Shown: piece after piece, positions 1-5,148 of the stretch
Numbering within the stretch: position 1 is the stretch's first letter
Layout: every line of letters begins with the position of its first letter
From: Deltaproteobacteria bacterium
GTDB taxonomy: Bacteria; Myxococcota; Myxococcia; SLRQ01
Direction: 5' to 3'
Assembly: GCA_007128675.1 (NCBI GenBank)
Contig: SKWY01000515.1
Location: 1 to 5,148 of the forward strand
DNA length: 5,148 nt
Translations under genes and position numbers: made by a program
The notes under the pieces: generated by a model
Seen by the model: the letters and a program-made list of their open reading frames with translations, nothing else
What the model was told of the DNA's origin: nothing
The model's database searches: none

Positions 1-2
1 CG

Positions 3-713
3 GAGACGGGACTGTCGGGAAAGGATGAGCCCGAGAACAGAGCGCCAATGCGTTTCGATGACAGCCATCCTCTTCATGCGCACGTCTCCCGGGCCCTCGA
101 GCTTCGCAAGGACCATCCTTGGTTGGTTGGCGCCAATACCATTCTCAAGAAGGTGGAGGACGAAGTGCTCGTCTTGATGCGTTCCGATAGGGGCGCCCCC
201 TTCATGTTGGTCGTGAACCTGGCTCAAGATCCCTACAAGGTGGACTTGGAGGCCAAGTCGATCTCTCGGGCACGATCCTTGACGAACGGTGACTCGAAAG
301 GTGTAGACGAGATTCTAGTGGGGCCTCGAGCCGTGGAGGCCTTTATCGTCGATATCGAGAGCGACCAAGGTGTAGAGAAGCATCTTGATTGGCTGGAAGA
401 AAAGCATGGAACCACCACCAGCCCCGGCCCGGAGCGAAAGGTGGTCTTCACTGCCGGGGAGAATACGTCGACTGAAGGCGAGCTGGTGCTCGTCGGCGCC
501 GGTGAGGCTCTAGGCCGCTGGGATGTGTCCCGAGCCCCCCGTTTCGAGGGCGGCAGTGCCACGCTTGCCTTGCCCACCGGCCTGGTGGCCGAGTACAAGC
601 TGGCGCTAGTCGGCAAGGCTGGTGCTCGCTGGGAGGACGGGCCGAATCGATACCTCCTTATCAAACCTGGTGACGAGCCGCTGGAGATCGACCTCCAGTG
701 GCGGGAGGGCTGA
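3..713 (+). CDS. GH13 alpha-amylase-family enzyme with C-terminal CBM20-like domain (5' partial)
   Basis: This is the C-terminal part of a glycoside hydrolase family 13 enzyme that cleaves or rearranges alpha-glucans such as starch, maltodextrin or trehalose. The frame is open from the left edge; the ATG at 48 is internal, because the codons before it read GLSGKDEPENRAPMRF. That is the family's conserved G-x-x-G-x-x-(D/E)P-x-NR-x-PM segment near the end of the catalytic barrel. Numbering from Met at 48, residues 1-35 finish the barrel (ALELRKDHPWL helix), about 36-103 are the C-terminal beta domain (FMLVVNL), 104-130 are a Gly/Thr/Pro/Ser linker, and 131-219 are CBM20-like. The last shows the GELVLVGAGEALGRWD pattern, LP-x-G-x-x-x-EYK (175-184) and WEDGPNR (195-201). 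The catalytic residues lie upstream, so activity and export cannot be judged. The stop TGA (711-713) is four bases before the next gene, indicating an operon. Family call is firm; substrate is not. Confidence 0.88.
   Translation, partial: ETGLSGKDEPENRAPMRFDDSHPLHAHVSRALELRKDHPWLVGANTILKKVEDEVLVLMRSDRGAPFMLVVNLAQDPYKVDLEAKSISRARSLTNGDSKGVDEILVGPRAVEAFIVDIESDQGVEKHLDWLEEKHGTTTSPGPERKVVFTAGENTSTEGELVLVGAGEALGRWDVSRAPRFEGGSATLALPTGLVAEYKLALVGKAGARWEDGPNRYLLIKPGDEPLEIDLQWREG
438..710 (+). other. CBM20-like starch-binding domain (within the GH13 gene)
   Basis: This sub-region encodes about 90 residues after a flexible linker. The order of motifs fits family 20 carbohydrate-binding modules: an early beta strand (VVFTAG), then a GE-x-x-LVG strand, the LGRWD turn, an LP-x-G/EYK strand pair and WEDGPNR. 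In known CBM20 modules the Trp residues of the last two elements contribute to starch binding. Both are present here (W158 and W195, counting Met at position 48 as residue 1), so binding is plausible. A CBM48-like module is a less likely alternative, since those usually lie N-terminal to the catalytic domain. Confidence 0.7.
703..709 (+). promoter_or_regulatory. Ribosome binding site deciding the ATPase start
   Basis: GGGAGGG lies 8 bases before the GTG at 718 and inside the last codons of the GH13 gene. It is the strongest Shine-Dalgarno match near the gene start. The first residues after this GTG (AGLILEGIRKNYG) are exactly where MalK-family proteins begin, so this site rules out the more distant in-frame ATG at 622. 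Confidence 0.75.
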
Positions 714-717
714 CGAA

Positions 718-1971
718 GTGGCAGGCCTGATTCTAGAGGGTATTCGAAAGAACTACGGGACAGCCGAGATCCTGAAGGGAGTCGATCTGGTCATAGATGA
801 AGGCGAGTTCATCGTGCTCGTGGGACCATCCGGCTGCGGAAAATCGACCCTTTTGCGCTGCATAGCAGGCCTGGAGTTCATAACAGGGGGCGATCTTCAT
901 ATCGGTGCTAGACGCGTAAACGATCTTGCTCCAAAGGATCGCGACATCGCCATGGTGTTTCAGTCATACGCTCTGTACCCACACATGACAGTGCGAAAGA
1001 ACATGGCCTTTGGTCTCGAGATTCGTCGTATGGCGCGGGACGAGATCGCGAGCCGGGTCGATATGGCCGCAAAGCTCCTCGGGTTGGAGGATCTGCTCGA
1101 GCGTTATCCGAGGCAGCTTTCCGGAGGGCAGCGTCAGCGCGTCGCGATGGGCAGAGCGATAGTCCGCCAACCTTCCGTGTTCCTCTTCGATGAGCCGTTA
1201 TCGAACCTCGATGCGGCGCTGCGGGTACAGATGCGCGCGGAGCTGGCTAGGCTGCACCAGCAAATGAAGACGACCATGATCTATGTCACTCACGATCAGG
1301 TCGAGGCCATGACGCTCGCGGACCGAATGGTGGTGCTGAAGTTGGGTGAGGTACAACAAGTCGGTGCTCCTCTCGAGCTGTATCATTCTCCATCGAACAA
1401 GTTCGTCGCCAGCTTCATCGGTTCACCTTCCATGAACTTCCTTCCTGGGAGGATGCTTGGGGAGGAGGAGGGAAGAGGGCGGGTCGAGGTACTGGGACAA
1501 ACCGTTCTACTCCCAAAGGATCGAAAGTTGGCCGCTGTGGGGCAATCGATCGAGGTTGGCGTGCGGCCGGAGCATCTGGAAGTGGTCGACTTCGCGCAAG
1601 GAGACCTCAAGGGTCGCGTTGAGCTCGTGGAGCCAATGGGATGGGATGCCCACGTACATGTTTGCATTCCCACCAAGGATGCCGGCAGAGAGAGAGACGG
1701 AGCGGAGCGTGTTACTGTTCCCGATCGCCCCGATGCCGTTGCGGATCGCCCCAAGGTCTCCGATGCCGGTGCCGGGGGCACGGGGCCTGTCGTCATCGCC
1801 CGAGCCGAGGCGACCCATGTGGCAAGCCTTCAGCCTGGCACGATGGTCGGGCTACGATTGCCTCCAGAGGCGATTCATCTCTTCGATACCGACACCGAAA
1901 GAGCCATCGGTACGCCGCCCGTCGCAGACGAGCCGACGACCGTGCCGGTTGCCCCCGCGGCGGCCGGGTAA
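718..1971 (+). CDS. malK: MalK/UgpC-type sugar ABC transporter ATP-binding protein
   Basis: This is the ATP-hydrolysing subunit of a carbohydrate importer; it works as a dimer on the cytoplasmic face of two permease subunits. With the GTG start at 718 it has 417 residues. All nucleotide-binding motifs are intact: Walker A GPSGCGKST (36-44), Q-loop Q82 in VFQSYALYPH, signature LSGGQ (134-138), Walker B VFLFDEP with catalytic E159, D-loop SNLD (162-165) and H-loop H192. The regulatory part has FIGSPSMNFLPG (233-244), VGVRPEHLEV (280-289) and a TOBE half ending HLFD (387-390). The protein is longer than the usual 360-380 residues because of a hydrophilic insert at about 319-357 and a Pro/Ala/Val-rich tail (398-417). 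It sits four bases after a GH13 gene, which favours alpha-glucan uptake (MalK) over glycerol-3-phosphate (UgpC) or another sugar. The family is certain; the substrate and hence the symbol are inferred from context. Confidence 0.9.
   Translation: MAGLILEGIRKNYGTAEILKGVDLVIDEGEFIVLVGPSGCGKSTLLRCIAGLEFITGGDLHIGARRVNDLAPKDRDIAMVFQSYALYPHMTVRKNMAFGLEIRRMARDEIASRVDMAAKLLGLEDLLERYPRQLSGGQRQRVAMGRAIVRQPSVFLFDEPLSNLDAALRVQMRAELARLHQQMKTTMIYVTHDQVEAMTLADRMVVLKLGEVQQVGAPLELYHSPSNKFVASFIGSPSMNFLPGRMLGEEEGRGRVEVLGQTVLLPKDRKLAAVGQSIEVGVRPEHLEVVDFAQGDLKGRVELVEPMGWDAHVHVCIPTKDAGRERDGAERVTVPDRPDAVADRPKVSDAGAGGTGPVVIARAEATHVASLQPGTMVGLRLPPEAIHLFDTDTERAIGTPPVADEPTTVPVAPAAAG
1673..1791 (+). other. Low-complexity insert in the ATPase TOBE region
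   Basis: Residues about 319-358 of the ATPase interrupt the second TOBE segment between the strands VHVCIP and VVIARAE, where relatives normally have a short turn. The stretch is charged and rich in Asp, Arg, Ala, Pro and Gly with no recognisable fold. The DNA holds an 11-base AG run (1687-1697), two copies of GATCGCCCC exactly 21 bases apart (1723-1731 and 1744-1752) and two near copies of GATGCCGNTGC (1732-1742 and 1762-1772). This suggests growth by slippage or short duplication with the frame kept. Confidence 0.55.
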
Positions 1972-1972
1972 C

Positions 1973-2007
1973 GGTGGAGAGCCCGGGCCCCGGGCCCCGG
2001 GCCCACC
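1973..2007. terminator. Candidate bidirectional hairpin terminator between convergent genes
   Basis: GGTGG (1973-1977) pairs with CCACC (2003-2007). Inside it, after a three-base AGA bulge, GCCCGGG (1981-1987) pairs with CCCGGGC (1996-2002) around an 8-base loop. It starts one base after the ATPase stop and ends three bases before the lipoprotein stop, exactly where two converging transcripts should end. Neither strand has a T-run after the stem, so it is not a textbook intrinsic terminator. Rho-dependent ending, or a role only in stabilising the 3' ends, is equally possible. Confidence 0.5.
1982..2004. repeat. 7-bp tandem repeat CCCGGGC, 3.3 copies
   Basis: Three perfect copies of CCCGGGC followed by CC make a 23-base block of pure G and C between two converging genes. 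Each unit contains the palindrome CCCGGG, so several alternative hairpin registers are possible. Blocks like this expand or contract by slippage and cause sequencing or assembly errors. Confidence 0.85.
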
Positions 2008-2010
2008 TTC

Positions 2011-4872
2011 CTATGGCCTCTCCCAGTGGACATCGACCTCGTCCACCACCGGCGATTCTTCGTGAGCGCCGACGAGCCTGACCTGGACCTGGATGTAGCG
2101 TCCCTCTGGGGTCTCGCCACCCAAGCGACCCACGAGGCTCGCGTCGCCGTTCAGGGCCCCGCTGCACTCGTAGCTTGTGTATGGTGAGGAACCCAGAGCG
2201 GCTCGGGTATTCGCCGCCCGGGCGCGAACGCATACCTCGGTGTCGAGCGGCATCGAGCTCGCTCTCCAGGTGACGCGAATCCATCGCGCATTCAGCCAGG
2301 CCGAGTCCCATGTATGGACCCATGTCCCTTGCTGCCTAGTTACGAGTCGATGCTGTAGTCCGGTCATATCGGAGTACGTGTACGGTCTGCCCATCTGATT
2401 GAGCCGGCCATGAGTGTTGACGGGTTGACCATCGGACTCGAGCACGGTTGCCGTCGAGTTGCCGTAGTTGACGGACCAGATGCGCGTATCGTTGGCGACC
2501 GCCATGCCCAGGGGGTTCCCGTCGACGGGGTAGTTTCCAATGATTGTACCGTTGGGCGCGTACTTCGTGACATGATGGCTGCTTCCAGAGCAGTCCCAAT
2601 TGGCGGCCCAAATGTTGCCGTCGAAGTCGACGGCGATGCCTCTCGTACGCGCGTACTGACAGGGATGCCCGGCGGGTCCGGGGAAATGCTGCACCTGGTG
2701 CGTGTCGGCCTGCACGCGCATTACGCCTCCCGCGCTCGAGTCCCACACGCCGAACCAGACGTTGTCCTGGTGGTCTATCGCCAGGCCGTAGGAGTTGTAG
2801 GGCAGGTTGACCGTGTCGAGAATCTGACCGCTGTTCGTGTCTATCTTGACCGCTGGGCCGTTGCCTAGAGTCGCTATCCAGAGCTCGCCATCGGAGGAGA
2901 CCGCGGCGCCGTAGGCGCGAGAGCCTTGCAGATCGACGCGCTGGAGCTGAACACACCTTGGCACTCCATCCGGGTGGGTGTCGTCCACCTGATCGCCCGC
3001 GAACTGGTACATGGCCCCCTCACCCCAGCTCCCTATCCATGCATGGTCGTTGCCGTCCAGGGTGACGGCGCGCACGGCAATGCCCCCGCTCGAGCCGCTG
3101 GTGACGTCGGCTCTGCAGATGATCGATCCGTCTGTCGCTATTCGGGTGGCGTTGCCGTACTCGGGTAGATGGGAGTTATGGCAGTCGTCCAGAATATTGC
3201 GGCACCCGCGGAAACCTACCCACACCGATCCATCTATGGCAACGGCGGTACGGGACGGGCTCCAGCCGTAGCAAGGCTGGCTCGCATCGCTGCAGGTCAT
3301 GTCCGTGTTGCCCTCGGCCTGGTTGGTGTAGGTCGGTACATAGACGTCGGTTTCGAAGGTATTGGTGTTGATGCGCTGGACTCTGTTCTCTTGGGTTCTT
3401 GCAACCCAAATGAAGGGCTGGTCGTGACGTCCCCGATCCAGGCATAGCTGGTCGGGCCCGCAAAGCGCATCCGGGTCTGCCGGATCGCCGGGGCCCGCTC
3501 CGTCGAGATCACAATCGGTACAGTCCCAACCGCCGTCTATAGGATCGGGGTCGGGGAAGTTTTCGATCCAGCAGGGTTCGTCGGGGCAAAGACCGCAGGC
3601 ATTGCGGAGGCCATCGTCGATGATCCCGTTGCAGTTGCTGTCCTCGCCGTTGCAGCATGTCTCCCTGCCGGTTGATGGATCGACGCAGTCTGGATCGGGG
3701 ATGCAGCAACCGTCGGGCACGGCGTTTCCATCGCAGCTGTGATCGATCTCGTCACACCGTTCGGGGCTGGGGATCACATACCCCTCGCATGGTCCCCAGT
3801 AATATGCGTCGCCAGCCGCCAGGCATTCCTGCGTGCCCGCGACACAGGCTCCGACACCGACGGTATGGGGTGGTCCCGGGTAGCACTCCGCTATCTCGCC
3901 GGGCGAGCACGGGCAATCCGTTCTCGGCCTGCCCGTGCAGTTGTGATCGAAGCCGTCACAGAGTTCCTCGCCGGGTACGCACCAGTCCTCGAACTCGGGA
4001 CAGCCATCGTCAACGAGTCCGCTGCAGGTGTTGTCGATTCCGTTTCCGCAGATCTCCTCGGGCTCGGGAAGGACCTGTCCAACGCACTCGGTCCATTGAC
4101 CGTTTATGCAGTCACGAACTCCTCCGACACATTGTCCGACTCCTCCGGTGCCGGCGGGGCCGGTATAGCAGGGTTGATTATGGCGCTCGACGCAGCTCTC
4201 GCAGGCCTGCGGATCCACGACGCAGCAGCACCTTGGATCGAGGTTCGGGTTGTCCGGACAGTTCTCCACCAGCTCATCGGGCAGGTTTCTACAGTCTACG
4301 TCACAGCCGTTGTCTATGACGCCATCACAGTCGTTGTCGAGACCGTCACAGCGCTCGGGTTGCGGCAGAACCTGCCCCTCGCAATCGGCCCACACCCCAC
4401 CTATGCAGCGCTGCACGCCTTCGCGGCATTCACCAACGTTCAAGGTGCCATCTGGTCCGCCGTAGCATGGACGTTCCTCTCCGTCCTCACAGGGACAGCC
4501 TTCATCAACTATTCCGTTGCAGGTGCTGTCACGCCCATCGCAGATCTCCTGGCTCAAGGGGAGCACCTCTCCCCAGCAAGGACCCCATGTGCCATCCTCG
4601 CGGCATTGGCGAGTGCCCGCGCGGCATATGCCGACGCCTTCGGTCCCGGCAGGGCCGTTGTAGCACTCCTCCGTTTCACCATAGACGCACTCGCAGCTGG
4701 CGGTAGGGCACGTCCAGCCGTTCTCGTCGTTCTCCCCATTGTCTCCGTTGTCTGGGCCCCCGGGCACGACTGGTCCCTGGCAGGTACATGATGCCAGCAG
4801 GAGGACGAGGCTGATGGCGATTGGACCAAGCCAACTTCGGAAACTCACTCCTGTCACGTGCCGCGAAGCCAT
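2011..4872 (-). CDS. Large lipoprotein with MopE-type Cys-rich repeats and a beta-propeller
   Basis: A 953-residue predicted envelope lipoprotein of unknown function. The N-terminus has a short basic region, a hydrophobic stretch (about 15-27) and lipobox LAS-C29. Position +2 is Thr rather than the E. coli inner-membrane retention residue Asp, so outer-membrane location is plausible. A D/N/G/E-rich tether follows (41-52). Residues 55-434 are very Cys-rich (58 Cys in the first 480 residues) and hold six C-x-G-x-D-x-x-C-x-G units and four CY-x-GP units. Residues 486-821 contain seven propeller-blade-like units such as GIAVDFDGNIWAANW. Residues 835-953 form a beta-rich C-terminal domain. The Cys units resemble the 'MopE-type putative metal-binding' motif common in Myxococcota; the propeller resembles NHL or Vgb-lyase-like proteins. 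The ATG at 4872 is supported by AAAGGAG six bases upstream. The gene stands alone and converges on the sugar operon. Architecture is clear; ligand, enzyme activity and partners are unknown. Confidence 0.9.
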   Translation of the reverse strand: MASRHVTGVSFRSWLGPIAISLVLLLASCTCQGPVVPGGPDNGDNGENDENGWTCPTASCECVYGETEECYNGPAGTEGVGICRAGTRQCREDGTWGPCWGEVLPLSQEICDGRDSTCNGIVDEGCPCEDGEERPCYGGPDGTLNVGECREGVQRCIGGVWADCEGQVLPQPERCDGLDNDCDGVIDNGCDVDCRNLPDELVENCPDNPNLDPRCCCVVDPQACESCVERHNQPCYTGPAGTGGVGQCVGGVRDCINGQWTECVGQVLPEPEEICGNGIDNTCSGLVDDGCPEFEDWCVPGEELCDGFDHNCTGRPRTDCPCSPGEIAECYPGPPHTVGVGACVAGTQECLAAGDAYYWGPCEGYVIPSPERCDEIDHSCDGNAVPDGCCIPDPDCVDPSTGRETCCNGEDSNCNGIIDDGLRNACGLCPDEPCWIENFPDPDPIDGGWDCTDCDLDGAGPGDPADPDALCGPDQLCLDRGRHDQPFIWVARTQENRVQRINTNTFETDVYVPTYTNQAEGNTDMTCSDASQPCYGWSPSRTAVAIDGSVWVGFRGCRNILDDCHNSHLPEYGNATRIATDGSIICRADVTSGSSGGIAVRAVTLDGNDHAWIGSWGEGAMYQFAGDQVDDTHPDGVPRCVQLQRVDLQGSRAYGAAVSSDGELWIATLGNGPAVKIDTNSGQILDTVNLPYNSYGLAIDHQDNVWFGVWDSSAGGVMRVQADTHQVQHFPGPAGHPCQYARTRGIAVDFDGNIWAANWDCSGSSHHVTKYAPNGTIIGNYPVDGNPLGMAVANDTRIWSVNYGNSTATVLESDGQPVNTHGRLNQMGRPYTYSDMTGLQHRLVTRQQGTWVHTWDSAWLNARWIRVTWRASSMPLDTEVCVRARAANTRAALGSSPYTSYECSGALNGDASLVGRLGGETPEGRYIQVQVRLVGAHEESPVVDEVDVHWERP
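2014..2370 (-). other. C-terminal beta-rich domain of the lipoprotein
   Basis: Residues 835-953 follow the propeller and contain alternating hydrophobic strands (ARWIRVTWRA, TEVCVRARAA) ending in GRYIQVQVRL and SPVVDEVDVHW. The closing pattern of a long 'YIQVQVRL' strand followed by 'SPVVDEVDV' is typical of C-terminal beta-sandwich modules on secreted bacterial proteins. Only two Cys remain (881 and 903), in contrast to the N-terminal half, and they could form a disulfide. I cannot name a family. Confidence 0.5.
2410..3417 (-). other. Seven-unit beta-propeller region of the lipoprotein
   Basis: Residues 486-821 contain seven similar units, each with a hydrophobic strand followed by (D/N)G or DN and a W-x-(A/G) strand: IWVAR (488), SVWVGFRG (549), HAWIGSWG (610), ELWIATLG (663), NVWFGVWD (704), NIWAANWD (753) and RIWSVNYG (797). 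Each is then followed by a strand of the V-x-(R/K)-(I/V/Y) type. Spacing is about 45-55 residues except for the first pair, which holds a Cys-containing insert. Seven units fit a closed seven-bladed propeller of the NHL, SMP-30 or Vgb-like class. Such domains bind ligands or proteins and some are lyases; no catalytic site can be assigned here. Confidence 0.75.
3571..4710 (-). repeat. Protein-level Cys-rich repeats: four CYxGP units and six CDGxDxDCDG units
   Basis: Two unit types alternate. Unit A, about 45 residues, has Y-x-GP-x-G-T-x-x-VG-x-C-x-x-G-x-x-x-C and ends in GxVLPxPE; copies at about 62-108, 128-173, 227-273 and 322-371. Unit B, about 16 residues, runs C-D-G-x-D-x-D-C-D-G-x-x-D-x-G-C; copies at 111-126, 175-190, 275-291, 305-320, 373-389 and 407-421. 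The best B copy, 179-187, has Asp at alternating positions followed by Gly (D-N-D-C-D-G-x-x-D), like known calcium-binding loops. The copies at 305 and 373 are degenerate in the second half. Unit A is missing before the fourth and sixth B units. A separate Cys cluster (residues 194-227, with three adjacent Cys at 215-217) interrupts the series after the second pair. DNA identity between copies is modest, so the duplications are old. Confidence 0.85.
4786..4872 (-). other. Lipoprotein signal peptide and lipobox
   Basis: Residues 1-29 of the lipoprotein: Arg4, His5 and Arg12 give the positive N-region, LGPIAISLVLLLA is the hydrophobic core, and L26-A27-S28-C29 is a standard lipobox for signal peptidase II. 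C29 would be the lipid-modified first residue of the mature protein. C31 follows closely and could also be read as a cleavage site by eye, but it lacks the upstream Leu at the right distance. Confidence 0.88.
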
Positions 4873-4878
4873 GACCCA

Positions 4879-4885
4879 CTCCTTT
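4879..4885 (-). promoter_or_regulatory. Ribosome binding site of the lipoprotein gene
   Basis: On the minus strand AAAGGAG ends six bases before the ATG at 4872-4870. It matches the consensus almost perfectly and at ideal distance, fixing the start codon and giving the full signal peptide. Confidence 0.85.
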
Positions 4886-4900
4886 AGTCATGAGCCCACA

Positions 4901-4942
4901 AAGAGGACCTTGAGTTCAATGCTTTTCAGCGAAGAGGTCCTT
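4901..4942 (-). repeat. Paired AAGAGGWCCTT sites in the lipoprotein leader
   Basis: AAGAGGACCTT (4901-4911) and AAGAGGTCCTT (4932-4942) differ only at the central base. Each core AGGWCCT is itself a palindrome around one base, so the two copies are both direct and inverted repeats. Their centres lie 31 bases apart, close to three helical turns. In RNA the cores could pair as a 7-bp stem with a 24-base loop, upstream of the ribosome binding site. They could be a two-site operator or a 5' leader hairpin; the sequence does not decide which. Confidence 0.5.
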
Positions 4943-4973
4943 ATCGGGCCTTTTGAGCATACATGCACAATCC

Positions 4974-5003
4974 ATTCTACAGAAATGGGGCGCAGTTTGC
5001 TAA
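4974..5003 (-). promoter_or_regulatory. Tentative sigma70-type promoter of the lipoprotein gene
   Basis: On the minus strand TTAGCA (5003-4998) and TAGAAT (4979-4974) are separated by 18 bases. The -10 box matches the consensus at five of six positions and the -35 box at four of six. Transcription would begin near 4967, leaving a leader of about 95 bases that contains the paired AGGWCCT sites. Matches this weak occur by chance in a few hundred bases, and the AT-richer local sequence is the main extra support. Confidence 0.3.
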
Positions 5004-5148
5004 TGATCCCATCACGGAAGCAGAGGTCGCCGGCTATCCCGTCGAGGTCGGCAAGTGGGCTCCGGGACCCCTTAGAGGGGCGCGAGGGTGGCATGATGGC
5101 CCTTGGCCCAGTTTGGAATTAGATCGTACACAAGCGGGTTGCTCACCC

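Larger units (their letters stand above)
4873..5148. other. Non-coding region upstream of the lipoprotein gene
   Basis: This 276-base stretch at the right edge shows no convincing gene on either strand. It is less GC-rich than the coding sequence between about 4911 and 5010. It holds the lipoprotein leader signals, and at 5068-5080 a small perfect stem, CCCCT and AGGGG around a TAG loop, with no T-run. Short open frames cross it (for example minus strand 5094-4888), but they have no good ribosome binding site and no recognisable protein features. Confidence 0.6.

Noticed and set aside
48..50. The ATG at 48 as a true start of the first gene
   Set aside because: The codons before it encode the conserved GH13 segment that runs straight into this Met (NRAPM), so it is an internal residue of a gene entering from the left edge.
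622..717. An ATG at 622 as the start of the ATP-binding protein
   Set aside because: It would add 32 residues that overlap the starch-binding domain in another frame and do not resemble MalK N-termini. The GTG at 718 has a strong ribosome binding site and the expected protein start.
1457..2081. Two overlapping plus-strand open frames (1457-2065 and 1641-2081) across the ATPase C-terminus
   Set aside because: They are Arg, Pro and Ser-rich shadow frames of a real gene and run through the terminator-like hairpin; no domain or ribosome binding site supports them.
3739..4791. A 350-codon open frame on the plus strand opposite the Cys-rich half of the lipoprotein gene
   Set aside because: It lies entirely antisense to a gene with signal peptide, domains and ribosome binding site. 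Its Ala/Val/Leu/Thr-rich protein is what the complement of repeated Cys, Asp and Gly codons yields in GC-rich DNA. I see no ribosome binding site or recognisable domain.
2014..4872. Possible frameshift or mosaic origin of the lipoprotein, because its two halves differ sharply in composition
   Set aside because: The reading frame is continuous, base composition at DNA level is similar in both halves, and such mixed architecture is common in Myxococcota surface proteins.
5068..5080. CCCCT-TAG-AGGGG stem-loop as a terminator of a gene to the right
   Set aside because: Only five base pairs, no T-run on either strand and no gene visible ending there.
4888..5094. A 68-codon minus-strand frame just upstream of the lipoprotein
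   Set aside because: No clear ribosome binding site, no recognisable motif, and it covers the candidate promoter and paired repeats. A leader peptide cannot be excluded but nothing supports it.

Overview
The window is GC-rich, densely coded bacterial DNA and looks like ordinary chromosome from a myxobacterium-like (Myxococcota / former Deltaproteobacteria) organism. The best clue is the large lipoprotein on the minus strand. It pairs Cys-rich CDG-x-D-x-D-C-D-G 'MopE-type metal-binding' repeats and CY-x-GP-x-GT-x-x-VG-x-C repeats with a beta-propeller, a style very common in that group. The taxonomic call is inference; no rRNA or other marker gene is present.

Layout. (1) Positions 3-713, plus strand: the 3' end of a GH13 alpha-glucan-active enzyme (alpha-amylase family), with a C-terminal CBM20-like starch-binding domain. 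The 5' part lies outside the window. (2) Positions 718-1971, plus strand: a MalK/UgpC-type ABC importer ATPase, starting at a GTG four bases after the amylase stop with a strong ribosome binding site, so the two are almost certainly one operon. Together they suggest maltodextrin or other alpha-glucan uptake and breakdown; the permease and binding-protein genes would lie upstream, outside the window. (3) Positions 1972-2010: a 39-base gap between converging genes, filled by a very GC-rich hairpin built on a 7-bp tandem repeat, which may act as a two-way terminator. (4) Positions 2011-4872, minus strand: a 953-residue secreted lipoprotein. It has a lipobox, an Asp/Asn/Gly-rich tether, a long Cys-rich repeat region, seven propeller-blade-like units and a C-terminal beta-rich domain. 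(5) Positions 4873-5148: a non-coding leader carrying the lipoprotein's ribosome binding site, a pair of AGGWCCT sites 31 bases apart, a tentative promoter and a small stem-loop.

The alpha-glucan operon and the lipoprotein gene converge and show no obvious functional link. I found no mobile element, CRISPR array, tRNA, rRNA, toxin-antitoxin or defence genes. The lipoprotein, whose partners and ligand cannot be read from sequence, is the most interesting object. I see no evidence of a new multi-gene system.
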